Source of the DNA: Neoconidiobolus thromboides FSU 785
Taxonomy: Eukaryota > Entomophthoromycota > Entomophthoromycetes > Entomophthorales > Neoconidiobolaceae
NCBI GenBank assembly: GCA_025603075.1
Contig: MU626310.1
Span: 1-64,000 of the forward strand
DNA: 64,000 nucleotides
Direction: 5' to 3'
This document shows, one piece after another, positions 12,001-25,363 of the stretch. The notes beneath the pieces were generated by a model. It did no database searches and was not told where the DNA came from. It saw nothing but the letters and a program-made list of their open reading frames with translations. A program made the translations under genes and the position numbers. Each line of letters begins with the position of its first letter. The first letter of the stretch is position 1.

Positions 12001-15000
12001 TGTTGCGATGAAAATTTTGATTTCCAAGCCATGGGAAGGATTTTTATTGGATTATGTCAAGTGGGTGCTTGGGGTTGTTTTGATGAATTCAATAGATTAG
12101 AAGAAAAAATATTATCAGCTGTATCTCAACAAATTCAATCTATTCAACTTGGACTTAAAAAACTACAAGAAAATCCAAAACAAACAATTGATTTAGTTGG
12201 AAAAAATGTAAAAATTCATGGAGATACAGGTATTTTTATTACAATGAATCCAGGATATGCAGGTCGTTCTAATTTACCTGATAATCTTAAAAAATTATTC
12301 CGTTCAATGGCTATGACAAAACCAGATAGAGAATTAATTGCTCAAGTTATGTTATATAGTCAGGGTTTTAATTCTGCTGAATTATTGGCTTCTAAAGTAG
12401 TTCCATTATTTGTTTTATGTGCTGAACAATTATCACCTCAATCTCATTATGATTTTGGTTTACGTGCCTTAAAAAGTGTATTAGTTAGTGCTGGTAATTT
12501 AAAACGTAATCGTTTACAAAAGATTCGAGATAGTATTAAAAATAATGAAGAACAAAGTACAGATGATACTTTTTCTAAAGGAAGCACTGAACAAGAAATA
12601 TTAATTCAGAGTGTACGTGAAACTTTAGTACCTAAATTAGTATCTGAAGATATACCATTATTAAAAAGTTTGATGACGGATGTATTCCCAGGTGTTGAAT
12701 ATGCTCCAGTTGATTTAGATAAATTAAAAGAAAGTATTATTAGTATTTGTAAAGAACGTAATTTAGTAGATGAACCTAACTGGATGGAAAAAATCATTCA
12801 ATTATATCAAATTCAAAATATTCATCATGGTTTAATGATGGTTGGTCCATCTGGTTCAGGTAAATCTGTAGCATGGCGCACCTTATTGGCAGCATTAGAA
12901 AAAGTAGATAATATTGAAGGAGTGTCTTATGTAATTGATCCTAAAGCAATGTCAAAAGAAGCACTTTATGGTTCATTAGATCAAACAACTAGAGAATGGA
13001 GTGACGGGTTGTTTACACATATACTAAGAAAAATTATTGATAATATGCGTGGAGAAAGTGGCAAAAGACATTGGATTATATTTGATGGAGATGTTGATCC
13101 AGAATGGGTAGAAAATTTAAATTCAGTATTAGATGATAATCGGTTATTGACATTACCAAATGGAGAAAGATTAAGTTTGCCTTCCAATGTACGTATTATG
13201 TTTGAAGTAGAAGATTTACGCCAAGCTACTTTAGCTACAGTTAGTCGATGTGGTATGGTTTGGTATTCAGAGGATGTTGTTAGTTTAAATATGATCTATA
13301 AAGAATATTTGAATAAATTAAAAACTCAAATATTAGCTGAATCAGAAGAGGATTTGGCTAACATCAAAGGCACTGAAAATGAGTCCTTAGCTCTTTCAAC
13401 TCAACAACAATGTGCTACTATATTAGCTCCTTTCTTTACAGAAGATGCTTTAGTTACAAAAACACTTAATTTTGCATTTACTATCAATCATATTATGGAT
13501 TTTACTCGTATGAGAGTATTAACTACTTTGTTTTCATTATTGAACAAAGTTGTTAGAAATATTATTGATTTCAATTTACAGGGTTTAGAAAGTGCCTTAA
13601 CAACAGACGTATTAGAAAGTTATATTCAACGTAAACTTGTATTAGCATTAATTTGGAGTTTTTCAGGGGATACTAAGTTAGATATTCGTGCTGAATTAGG
13701 AGAATTTATTCGGGGTATTACAACTATTGAATTACCTGCCTTTGCACCCAACTCATCCATCATTGATTATGATGTCACATTACCAGATAATGAATGGGTC
13801 TCTTGGGAGGGTAAAGTGCCAGTAATAGATATTGAAACACACACAGTTGCTGAAGCAGATGTGGTTATACCAACTGTAGATACAATTCGTCATGAAGAAG
13901 TATTATATTCTTGGTTATCTGAACATAAACCATTGATGTTATGTGGACCACCTGGTTCTGGTAAAACTATGACATTATTTAGTGCTTTACGCAAATTACC
14001 TGATATGGAAGTAGTGGGTCTCAATTTTTCTAGTGCCACTACACCGGAATTAATAATGAAAACTTTTGAACAATACTGTGAATATAGAAAGACACCCAAC
14101 GGTGTATTACTTTCCCCTACAATGATTGGCCGTTGGTTAGTTATCTTTTGTGATGAAATTAATTTACCCTCCACAGATAAATATGGTACACAGCGCGTTA
14201 TCTCGTTTTTAAGACAATTAATTGAACATGGTGGTTTTTGGAGGACAGCTGATAAAAGTTGGGTTACTTTAGAACGCATTCAGTTTGTTGGTGCTTGTAA
14301 TCCACCTACGGATCCAGGTCGTGTACCATTGAGTCATCGATTCTTGAGACATGCACCATTGGTTATGGTAGATTATCCAGGTGAATTATCATTAAAGCAA
14401 ATTTATGGCACATTCTCAAGAGCTATGCTTAAAATGATACCAGATTTAAGAGGCTATTCCGATAATTTAACTTCAGCTATGGTAGATGTTTATTTAGCTT
14501 CTCAAAAGAGATTTACTCCAGATATTCAAGCCCATTATATTTATTCACCACGTGAATTAACGCGTTGGATGAGGGGTATCTTTGAAGCTATGAAACCATT
14601 AGATAGTTTAAGTGTAGAAGAATTAGTACGTATTTGGGCACATGAGGCTTTAAGATTATTTCAAGATCGATTGGTTAATGAAGACGAAAGGAAATGGACC
14701 GATGATTTAATTGATGAAGTAGCAACAACAAATTTCCCCAATCTAAATAAAGAAGAAGCATTAGTTCGTCCAATCTTATTCTCTAATTGGTTATCCAAAC
14801 ATTATATACCAATTACTAGAGATGAATTAAGGGATTATACAAAAGCAAGATTAAAAGTATTTTATGAAGAAGAATTAGATGTTCCATTAGTATTGCATAA
14901 TGATGTTTTAGAACATGTATTAAGAATTGATCGTGTATTTAGACAGATGCAAGGTCATTTGTTATTAATTGGTGTTTCTGGCTCTGGTAAAACAACTTTA

Positions 15001-18000
15001 TCTCGATTTGTTGCTTGGATGAATGGATTAAGTATTTTTCAAATTAAAGCTCATAATAAATATACAGGTGATGATTTTGACGAAGACTTAAGAACTGTAC
15101 TTAGAAGAGCAGGCTGTAAAGGAGAAAAGATCTGTTTCATTATGGATGAATCGAATGTATTAGATTCCGGCTTTTTGGAAAGAATGAATACCTTGTTAGC
15201 TAATGCCGAAGTACCAGGTTTATTTGAAGGAGATGAATATTCTGCTTTAATGAATCAATGTAAAGAAGCAGCTCAAAGAGAAGGGAGGATGTTAGATTCA
15301 GGTGAAGAATTATATAAATGGTTTACTCAACAAGTCATGAAAAATTTACATGTCGTATTTACTATGAATCCACCAGAAGGTGGCCTTGGTTCTCGCGCAG
15401 CTACTTCTCCTGCTTTATTTAATCGTTGTGTATTGGATTGGTTTGGTGATTGGTCTGACCAAGCATTCTTTCAAGTCGGTAAAGAATTTACTCAAACATT
15501 GGATATTGATTTACCAATGTATACACCACCAGATGATATTCAAGTGGCTTATAGAGATTTACCAATGCCCCCCAATCATCGTGATGCCCTTATCAATGGT
15601 TTCGTTTATGTTCATATGACCTTATATGAAGTTAATAATAAGTTATCTAAACGACAAGGTAGATATAATCATGTTACCCCAAGGCATTATCTTGATTTTA
15701 TCAATCATTATGTTAAACTCCATAATGAAAAGAGAGAAGATTTGGAAGATCAACAGCGTCATTTGAACATTGGTTTGGAAAAATTACATAGTACAGTTGT
15801 TCAAGTGGAAGAATTGAGAGCTAGCTTAGCATTAAAAGAAAAAGAATTAAATGAAAAGAATATGGAAGCTAATGAAAAATTAAAAAAGATGGTAGCAGAC
15901 CAACAAGAAGCAGAATCTAAAAAAGAAGACTCTATTAAAATTCAAGCAGAATTAGAAATTAAAAACAAAGCGATTGCTGAACGTACAGCTATTGTTATGG
16001 ATGATTTGGCTAATGCTGAACCAGCTGTTATTGAAGCTCAAAAGAGTGTTAGAAATATCAAAAAACAACATTTAACAGAAGTACGTTCTATGGCTAATCC
16101 ACCTTTACCAGTTAAAATAGCTATGGAATCGGTATGTATCTTATTAGGTCATAAAATTGAGTCATGGAAATCAGTCCAAGGTATATTAAGAAGAGACGAT
16201 TTTATATCTAGTATTGAGACTTATACAACGGAAGCTAAATTAACTCGTAGCATCCGTGATAAAATCAAAAAAGAATATATGTCTAATGGTAACTTTAATT
16301 TTGAAACAGTTAATCGAGCTAGTAAAGCTTGTGGTCCGTTAGTTCAATGGGTAATTGCTCAAGTCAATTATTCTTCCATTTTGGACCGTGTTGGACCATT
16401 ACGTAATGAAGTTGTTGTACTTGAAAATTCAGCCAAAGAAACACAAAATGAAGCTAGTAAAATTATGCAGATGATCGAAGACTTAGAAAATAGTATTTCA
16501 ACTTATAAAGAAGAATATGCTATACTTATTTCACAAGTACAATCTATTAAAGGTGAAATGGAAAGAGTCAAATCTAAAGTGAATCGATCTATGACCTTAT
16601 TAGGTAGTTTATCTTCTGAAAAAGAACGCTGGGAAGCTTCTAGCCAAGCATTTGAAACTCAAATGGCTACTATTGTAGGTGATTGTTTACTATCAGCAGC
16701 CTATATGGCTTATGGTGGTTACTTTGATCAACAATATCGAGAAATCTTGTTTGAAAAATGGACAAGTCATTTAATAAGATCAAGTATTAATTTTAAGCAA
16801 GAAATATCTTTAACCGAATACCTATCTACAGCTGATGAAAGACAAGCATGGCAAGATAATTCATTACCAGCGGATGATTTATGTATCGAAAATGCAATTA
16901 TGTTAAAAAGATTTAATCGCTACCCATTAATTATTGATCCTTCCGGACAAGCTACTAATTTCTTAGCTAATGAATTTAAAGATAAGAAAATAACAATCAC
17001 TAGTTTCTTGGATGATTCTTTCCTTAAGAATTTAGAATCTGCATTAAGATTTGGAAATCCATTGTTAATCCAAGATGTTGAAAATCTAGATCCAATATTG
17101 AATCCAGTATTAAACAGAGAATTAAGACGTACTGGTGGGCGTGTATTAATAAGGTTAGGTGGACAAGATATCGATTTTTCACCTTCTTTTACTTTGTTTT
17201 TATCTACCCGTGATCCATCCGTTAATTTCCCACCTGATGTTTGTTCACGTGTTACTTTTGTTAATTTTACAGTAACTAGAGGTTCCTTACAAAGTCAATG
17301 TTTAAATAAAGTATTGAAAACAGAAAGTCCGGAAACAGATAGGAAGCGATCGGATATTATTAAAATTCAAGGAGAATATCGTTTACGTTTACGTCATTTA
17401 GAAAAATCATTACTAGCTGCTTTAAGTGAATCTAAAGGTAATATTTTGGATGACGATTCGGTTATTGATACTTTGGAAACATTAAAAAGGGAAGCTGGAG
17501 AAGTAGCTAGAAAAGTAGAAGAAACAGATACTGTAATTCAAGAAGTAGAAGCAGTTACAGCTGCTTTTACACCATTAGCACAAGCATGTAGTTCTATCTT
17601 TTTTGCTATTGATCAAATTCATTCTTTGCATCATTTTTATCAATTTTCATTGGATTTCTTTTATGATATCTTTAATTTTGTATTAAATGATAACAAGAAT
17701 TTGATTGGAATTACAGATCAAAATGAAAGATTAAATATATTGAGCAAGGATTTATTTATTGAGAGTTTCAGAAGAGTGTCTCAAACTTTACTTCATGATG
17801 ACCATGTGACTTTTTCAACTATCTTGACTCATATCTTTTTGAAGAGCATTAATCATCCAATTGAAGATAATGAATATAATTTTTTTACTGGTTCTATTGA
17901 AGCTATTAACGATCAACATACAAACTCAGGTTTATCTACAGATATATTTACAGAGGATATGATTCATTCATTATCAGATTTGATGCAATTAGATTCATTT

Positions 18001-20097
18001 AGTAATTTAGCAATTCATGCAGCTAACAATGAAGAACTATGGAAATCATTTGTATTTGATTACAATGGCGATTTGAATAATGTACCTGAATGCTGGTCGA
18101 CTGAAATTCAATTAAGTCCAATTCAAATTACATTTAAAAAGCTGTTAGTAATTAAATGTATTCATCCAGATCAATTAATATCTTCTTCAATTTTGTTTGT
18201 TGAAAAAGTATTTGGACCAAGGTTCTTTGGTGATATTGAATTAGATTTCAAAAAGTTAACTTTAAACGAAGTTAAAGCACCTACTCCAATTGCCCTTTGT
18301 TCTATTCCTGGTTATGATGCTAGTAATAGAGTAGATAATTTAGCTTCTATAATGTCTACTCGTTGTACCTCAGTAGCAATGGGATCAGCTGAGGGCTTTT
18401 CATTAGCAGATCAAGCAATTACTAATGCAGTAAAGAATGGTACATGGGTTTTATTAAAGAATGTTCATTTAGCTCCATCTTGGTTAGGACAATTAGAAAA
18501 GAAATTACATAGTCTCAAACCGCATAATAACTTTCGATTATTTTTAACAATGGAAACAAATCCTAAAGTACCAGTTAATTTATTACGTATGTCTCGAGTA
18601 TTATTATTTGAACCACCGCCAGGTATTAAAGCTAATTTACAAGAATCTCTTAAATCAATTAATATATCTAAATTGGAAAATGGACCTGTTGAAAGATCCC
18701 GCCTTTACTTCTTGGTATCTTGGATTCACGCTATTGTACAGGAACGTTTACGTTATGTACCCCTTGGTTGGTCCAAAATATATGAATTTAATGATGCCGA
18801 TTTAAATTGTGGATTAGCCACAATAGACAATTGGTTAGATAGTGTAGCTAAAGGAAGAAGTAATTTATCACCTGAAAAAATACCATTTGATGCAATTTGT
18901 ACATTATTAGCCCAATCTGTTTATGGGGGTAAAATTGATAATGAATTTGATCAAAAACTACTAGATTCCTTTGTTAATACAATATTTACAAAGGACAGTT
19001 ATAACTTAGAATTTGAATTAGTTAAAAAATATGAAGAGAATACAACACCATTAGTTATACCCGATGCTATTAAATTAGATCAATTTATTAATTGGTGTAA
19101 TAAATTACCCGATGTTGAACCCCCTAATTGGTTGGGTTTGCCAAGTAATGCTCAAAAAGTATTATTAACTCAAAAAGGAAATACATTTATTAATAACGTA
19201 AGAAGAATGAAGAGTATGGTAGATGATGATTCTGAAGATTTGATTAATAATATTAAATCCAATGAAACAGAATCAACCTCTATTCAAATACCTGCTTGGA
19301 TGCGAGCTATTGCTACTTCTGCTGAATCTTGGCTTAAATTATTACCTGAAAAATTATCTTTATTACCAAGTACACCAAAGAGTTCGACCAACCCACTATT
19401 CCGTGTATTTGATCGAGAAAATTCGATTGGATATTCTTTGTTAAACTCAGTAAGATCTGATTTAAATAGTATATTATCCTTATGCCGTGGTGAAATCAAA
19501 CAAACCAATCATTTACGTCAATTATTAAGCGATCTCAATAAAGGTAGTATACCAATCAAATGGAAAATATATAAAGTACCAATGATCTATTCAGTATCCA
19601 ATTGGATTACCGATTTCCGTAAAAGGTTATCACAACTGGAGGAGATTGCTTCAGCAGGTACTGAAACAGATTTAGCTACATTAAAAATTTGGATTGGTGG
19701 TTTATTTATACCCGAAGCTTATATCACCGCTACTCGTCAAGTAGCTGCACAAAGAAATAATTGGTCTTTAGAAGATTTAGTATTAGATGTTTATTTAGGA
19801 GAAGACAATACCAATTCAGATTGTTTTATAATTAAAGAATTAAAATTAGAAGGTGGGGAATTAAATTTATCCGACAAGAGTATGTTACCTTCTAAATTGT
19901 TACAACAAAAAGTACAGTTTACTTCATTAAGATGGAAGAATAAAAAGGAAGATAAGGAGAGTGATGAAGAGAATTTAGTGGAGTTACCAGTGTATCTCAA
20001 TGTGGATAGATCCGATCTATTGTTTGTGGTCAAAGTTAAATCTAATGTTTCTCAACATCAATTTGCTCAAAGAGGAGTAGGTATTACCGCTGCTTAA
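6060..20097 (+). CDS. DYN1: Cytoplasmic dynein heavy chain
   Basis: Motor subunit of cytoplasmic dynein, which walks to microtubule minus ends and drives nuclear and organelle movement and spindle positioning. The model joins 6060-6327 and 6386-20097, with one 58-nt intron near the 5' end, giving 4659 residues. That is about the length of other cytoplasmic dynein-1 heavy chains. Nucleotide-binding P-loops are visible in four AAA modules: GPAGTGKTE (1937-1945, AAA1), GPSGSGKS (2243-2250, AAA2), GPPGSGKT (2610-2617, AAA3) and GVSGSGKT (2952-2959, AAA4). The coiled-coil stalk begins near residue 3200, with the microtubule-binding tip at about 3320-3420, followed by AAA5, AAA6 and a C-terminal domain ending QRGVGITAA. 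The intron sits directly after codon 89, and its removal restores continuous tail sequence. No stop or frameshift interrupts the 13.7-kb second exon. Confidence 0.97.
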
Positions 20098-20417
20098 GCA
20101 AAAAGTATTTTATGAATCAATAAATTTAGCACTTTTTTAAAGTTTTTTGATTTATTTATGAATTGTTTTAATATTTTATTAGTTTAATCATTATTAGATT
20201 TAGCTAGTTTTTGACCATTTAAGTTTAAGTTTAATGATAATAATGATAATCAAAGCAACTTTGATTTTTAATTGTATATCATCTTCATCAATAACATTTG
20301 ATAAATTACAAATATTTAGTACAATGCACTGATTCAATAATAGAAACTAATATTAATAATTACATTTTATTTTAAAGAATACATTCTTTTTTAATTATTA
20401 TAGAGTTATAATTATAC

Positions 20418-20522
20418 TATATGGGGATGTTTTTTGCCTCATCACTTTTTCTATCTTTTAAGCGCTATTTAAGTGGAAAAATTATTAGTAAAATCCCTAA
20501 ACATAAAAATACATCCTCATGC
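20418..20522 (+). mobile_element. Short inverted-repeat element, copy 3
   Basis: Forward copy with full ends (TATATGGGGATG ... ACATCCTCATG) and core AAGCGCTATTTAAGTGGAAA. Confidence 0.75.
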
Positions 20523-20621
20523 TATAATTTTATTATAGCACATAAGTAAAAGCTCATTATGTTTCAATTGTACTTAACTATTATTATATCTAAACTATGG
20601 CCTCATATTTTTCAGAAAAAA

Positions 20622-20727
20622 ATATGGGGATGTTTTTTTTGTCTTCATTACTTTTTCCATTTTTAAGTACTACTTAAGTGGAAAGATTATTAGCAAAATT
20701 CTTAAACGAAAAAATACATCCCCATAT
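20622..20727 (+). mobile_element. Short inverted-repeat element, copy 4
   Basis: Forward copy, about 100 bp after the previous one. The ends ATATGGGGATGT and ATACATCCCCATAT are well preserved; the core is AAGTACTACTTAAGTGGAAA. Confidence 0.75.
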
Positions 20728-20994
20728 GATCAATTATAGTTTAAAACGACTCCCAAAATATCAACCTATTCAATCAATTTATTATAACTAGTATAAATAA
20801 TAAGTTATTATTAATATGATTTTTTAAAGTTTAAGTTATAAGAAACTATCAATATTAAAATCCGTTTTATTATTTTAATATTGACAAAATCTCATAATTT
20901 AATGATTAAAATAATAGTTGGACATAACAAATAAATGAATCTATAAAACTAATACTGAATTTTATAATTAATATAAACATTAAAAATAACTTAA

Positions 20995-21102
20995 TATATG
21001 AGGATGAGGATGTTTTTCTGACTTCACTTTTTGCATCTTTCAAATGCTATTTGAGCGGAAAAATTGTTAGTAAAATTCTTACAAAACTACATTCCCATAT
21101 AT
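20995..21102 (+). mobile_element. Short inverted-repeat element, copy 5
   Basis: Forward copy with a small internal loss. The left end is duplicated (GAGGATGAGGATG), the core is CAAATGCTATTTGAGCGG, and the right end is ACATTCCCATATA. Confidence 0.65.
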
Positions 21103-22772
21103 CATTTAAATCAAACTTAATAAGCTCTTTAATCAATTTCTTTACAAGTTTTTCTAATATATTTAAACCAAAATAATATATATGTTTATAAAAACTTATA
21201 GGGTCTTAATAGAACTCTGTTAGATGGATTGATTGTTTCAATTTATGATTTGTAGCGTAAACAATATTAATATTCTTTGTTTTATAATGAAATTAAGTAA
21301 TTGTAAAATATTCGATGTTACCAATAGTTTAATGATAATAATTGCAATTCTACTTAATTGAGATTAGTATTACATATAAAAAAGCGAATTTCAAATGAAT
21401 ATAATTACTACTGACATATCAACTGATTTACTATAATTTCATGGTATTATCAGTCTAAAATTTAGCATATAAAATAATCACACTATTCACATAACATTTC
21501 ATTATGATCTATATTTTAATAAAATATTAAACAATTTTAATTCAATAGTAAAGAATGATAGTTTCAGTTTAATTATAAGTAGAATACTTTAATGTTGAAG
21601 CAAATTTCAGGAGTTTGATTTTTAAGATCATTCATGTTCATTAATTTTAAAATATTATTCAACACTTGGCAATTTCTTGAATTTCTATTTATAATTTTGA
21701 TTGTTGTTTAAAACATTAAAAAAGGGGTTCAAAACTCAAACGTAAGCATAAAGAGTAAGATTGAAATGAAATAAATAATAAGTTTATATACAAATATTCT
21801 ATTTTATTTATTTTTTATTTTTTATTTTTATTTATTAATAAAATAAACTGACAATAAAAGTTCCATATTACAAAAGAATAACTTTTCTCACACAGATCAA
21901 AAATGAACTAATAAAATATTATTGAATTCTTAACTAATATCCTTATTTTCATATCATTTTTTCATGTTCTTGGTTTTTTTAGGCTATTTAGTGTTGAATT
22001 TTGAAATTTTATAATTGAACATTTATAAAATATTAGAGACTTTTCTAAATTTAGAAACAGCACAAATAAAATGGAATCTCATTTAAAGTTTGATTTAAGG
22101 TTTGAAAGGAATCCAACCATTATGCAGCTAAAAAGATGAGTGGCTTTGAAACCAAATAAACTAAAATTGATTTTTAAACCTAATTTAATAACAATCATAA
22201 AAAGTAATGATATTTTAATGTATTATATAATATTTATATTAATAAACATATCCAAAACAATGTCATAATAATCATTAATTAATCAGATTTAATTTATTAA
22301 TAACAATTTGCTATGCCACTCTTTCTATAATTAACTTCTATTCTCAATGGTTATAAATACGTACAATAACACTGTTATCTTTCACCACTTTATTAATTGC
22401 AAAACATCTTGTAATTGAGATTAGCCAATCATCAATCAATATTTTACTATTTCTGCTTTTTTATTAAATTGCGTTTAAGGTCAGTGGGCACATGATTTAT
22501 ATATTTAGTAATCGAGTAATTTTTTTAGTTACCAATCATTTTCATCAATGGCTCAAATAAGCCATTCATGTTCAGTTTATAGCGTAATAAATTGAATGAA
22601 ATTAAGGTTACTCTATAAATTTTGAATTTCCCCAGGAAATTTGGAATTACATAGTCAAATGCTTAAGTCTGAAAGAACAATGCTATTTAAATGAACAGAG
22701 TAGAATCATCTCAATTTCTTTCTAATAATTTATTTTAAAATTTTAATTATATAAAAAAATAATTCATTAAAT

Positions 22773-24545
22773 ATGAATCCAGTTAGCTTCCATACCGATG
22801 AAGACAACTTTGAGGCCTTTGTTAATCAAGATATGTTTTTAGATTCTTTTGAAAATAACTCTATTCCTTCTCCAAATACCTTTTCTTCGCAATTAAATAT
22901 GAATAGCGTTAATGACTTTAGTACAAACTTTGGTAATCAAGCTTCTCATTCCCCTGAATTAAACCATAACAGTACTTCTCCTTCCTCTTGGATATCTAAT
23001 TCTTTAACAACACCAACACTTCTACCTACTTCTGCTTTAACATTAGAAGAATGGAATAGCGTTTGTCAATTAGGTCTCGTGGACTCTTTCCCAGTGAATA
23101 ATGGTTTAGTTCCAGAGCTTTCTAGTAAAATAAATCCTATTAACAAAATGGATCCAATATTAGAAAACTCAATGATGATGCCCATGTTCCAACAAATTTA
23201 TTGTGCTAAAGATTTTTCTACTAACCAACAATCTCATGGCTCCAATGACTCCCCTTCTTCTCAAAATAATTCGGAACCGCTATCCTCAAAATCAACCAGT
23301 AAAAATACAAGAAAAGCTGAATCCGGTAAAAGTAAGCAAAAGAAAAAAACAAAATCAGATTTCCATCCAATTCGCAACGCTTATGCCACTCTAAATAAAA
23401 TGCCTGTAATCATTGCTCCTAAACCTGGACCAGTTGAATCTAAAATTTATGTACCAGTACCACAACCTAAAAATGGAATGGTAAAACTTGAACCACAAGA
23501 AGCCACTCTTGAAAGCCCTTATGTACCGGTTAAACAACCAGAGGATAATGCACGTCAAATGGCCTTAACAAAGAGACAGGAACGCTTAATAAAGAATCGT
23601 GCTGCAGCACTTAATTCTCGTAAACGTAAACGTGAACAGGTGATTCAACTTGAAAATGAAAACAATCGTCTCAATGTTGAAAATGCTCATTTAAAATCAC
23701 GCATCGAAGAATTAGAACTTATGGTACTTTCACTTGGTGGTAACCCAACACATACGAATTTACCTAGTTTACAATCGATCCAAGTACATCAACAAGAAGA
23801 TATGCATGCTGGTAGTGAAACTGGTACGCATGCCATGGAAATTTTTGAAAGTGAAAAAGGATCATCCCAAAAATCGGTAAATGTAATTTTTATGTTATTT
23901 TTCTTTTCATTTGTTCTATTCTCTTACCCCACGGTGAGCAATCATTATAATTCCAGTATAACTTTACCCAGTAATGAGCCAATTTTAACTGAACGTGTTA
24001 TTAGTGAATTAGCTACCAAAGCCCAAGTGAAACCAAGCTATAGTGTACGTCATCCAGATGGTACCCCACAATACCATTACCCAGAATTAAGCACTAGAGC
24101 TAGTGATATGGTCATTAGTCATGTATTTTCAGTTCAACAACAATTAAAAAAAGAAACCAATACCCAAGAATTATTCAGTTATGTCAACCGTAACTATCAA
24201 AACAAAAAGAAGGAAGAGATATGTCAAGCACCTGTTGAGGCCAATAATATGGAACAGGAACAAAAGCCAAATAAAATAACAGATCTTATACCATTTGCTC
24301 AAGAGTCCAAGATAGCTTACCTTTATGCATCTACTATTCGTTCATTTATTCCACGTCAAGGTAATAATTCAGAAGATTTATCATCCAAGGATATGTTATG
24401 TGAGAAACCTACTATGTTTTCTGTGCTTACGCCATGGAGAGAAGATTCTGGCTCTTATTCTACTGATGAACGCTATCTTCGTATCGATATGCAAGTTATT
24501 GGTAGTCCCCAAATTGTAAATGGTAAAGATCTTTTGAGGCACTAA
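22773..24545 (+). CDS. Membrane-spanning bZIP transcription factor (ATF6/CREB3-like)
   Basis: Predicted DNA-binding regulator of 590 residues with no intron needed to keep the frame open. The N-terminal 250 residues are rich in Ser, Asn and Pro, as in activation domains. The basic region (about 267-288, RLIKNRAAALNSRKRKREQ) carries the NxxAAxxSRxR-type contact pattern and is followed by a leucine zipper to about 320. A hydrophobic segment at about 368-387 (VIFMLFFFSFVLFSYP) comes next, then about 200 residues ending in a block (LRIDMQVIGSPQIVNG) that recalls the lumenal tail of ATF6/CREB3 and plant bZIP28 proteins. That order suggests an ER-anchored factor released by intramembrane proteolysis. 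No clear site-1 protease RxxL motif follows the membrane segment, so the release mechanism is inference. A possible 80-nt intron (23877-23956) would remove the membrane segment. Confidence 0.85.
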   Translation: MNPVSFHTDEDNFEAFVNQDMFLDSFENNSIPSPNTFSSQLNMNSVNDFSTNFGNQASHSPELNHNSTSPSSWISNSLTTPTLLPTSALTLEEWNSVCQLGLVDSFPVNNGLVPELSSKINPINKMDPILENSMMMPMFQQIYCAKDFSTNQQSHGSNDSPSSQNNSEPLSSKSTSKNTRKAESGKSKQKKKTKSDFHPIRNAYATLNKMPVIIAPKPGPVESKIYVPVPQPKNGMVKLEPQEATLESPYVPVKQPEDNARQMALTKRQERLIKNRAAALNSRKRKREQVIQLENENNRLNVENAHLKSRIEELELMVLSLGGNPTHTNLPSLQSIQVHQQEDMHAGSETGTHAMEIFESEKGSSQKSVNVIFMLFFFSFVLFSYPTVSNHYNSSITLPSNEPILTERVISELATKAQVKPSYSVRHPDGTPQYHYPELSTRASDMVISHVFSVQQQLKKETNTQELFSYVNRNYQNKKKEEICQAPVEANNMEQEQKPNKITDLIPFAQESKIAYLYASTIRSFIPRQGNNSEDLSSKDMLCEKPTMFSVLTPWREDSGSYSTDERYLRIDMQVIGSPQIVNGKDLLRH

Positions 24546-25363
24546 AAAATCTAGAAATTTAGAAATTTACCTTAAAAGTGTTTATACTTAAAAAAAAAGT
24601 CATTCTTTTGTAAAATAAAATTTTTATTCCCTTGTAATGTTTATTGCTAGTGTTATTTATCATACTTGATATGTATTTTGTCTTTAATTTAATTTTAAAA
24701 CAAATTATACTCAATTGTTTTTTATCAGATTCAAGCCATCCTTTCCGATAGTGGTGCCATTCTCAAATGTTAGAAGCTGGAACCCAGTTAATTCTTTTAT
24801 TAAGCATTAAAGTTTCTTTCTAATTCTCTTAGCTTTCTCTTCTCCTTTCCAGAATTTTATTTATCTTTGTAAATAAATCCCATCATTAAGGATCTTTGCA
24901 TAATTTTCAATAAATTATAAGTTATAATTGCATATATGGAGAAAGTTATAAGTTAATTTGGTATTTAGCCTATTTTATCCTATTATTATATAATATTATA
25001 GGCTTTTGAATATTGTTAGTTTAATACTATAAAATATAAAACTAAGAATAATAGTTGCATTTATTTTTATGATGAAGTGATAGGGGGGGCATTTTAAATC
25101 CTTTTAAAAGATATTGTTGGAGATAAATTTTAGACTAACTCCACTATCCGTTTTTTTCTTTTGCAGAATTCGATCAAAGTTTCTTTCAATGAATTTGCAG
25201 TCTTTAAACCAACCATATTTTTACAAAAAGTAAAAATATTGAGATAAGTTAATAATCAATGATTGACCCAAAATTTGTTTACTAAGTTACAAAATAAAAT
25301 TTAATAATGATGCCAACAAAGCATTTTTCATCAATCAAATAGTAAAAATTACATAAATTAAGT
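24546..25363. other. Intergenic
   Basis: AT-rich spacer between the bZIP gene and GID8. A run of seven G residues near 25084-25090 is unusual for this region. I see no gene or repeat. Confidence 0.5.

Larger units (their letters stand above)
20098..22772. other. Intergenic with three short elements
   Basis: Three copies of the short inverted-repeat element cluster at 20.4-21.1 kb. A T/A-rich simple tract (TTTTA-type) lies near 21790-21840. The right end forms the promoter region of the bZIP gene, with CCAAT boxes at 22425-22429 and 22532-22536. No other gene is apparent. Confidence 0.6.

Noticed and set aside
9549-20033. Several 60-130 codon open frames on both strands inside the dynein gene
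   Set aside because: They overlap a continuous 13.7-kb coding exon with full family conservation, and none has recognisable content.
20418-21102. Three evenly placed repeats as a CRISPR-like array
   Set aside because: They are about 105-bp inverted-repeat elements with unequal spacing in a eukaryotic genome, and single copies are scattered elsewhere.
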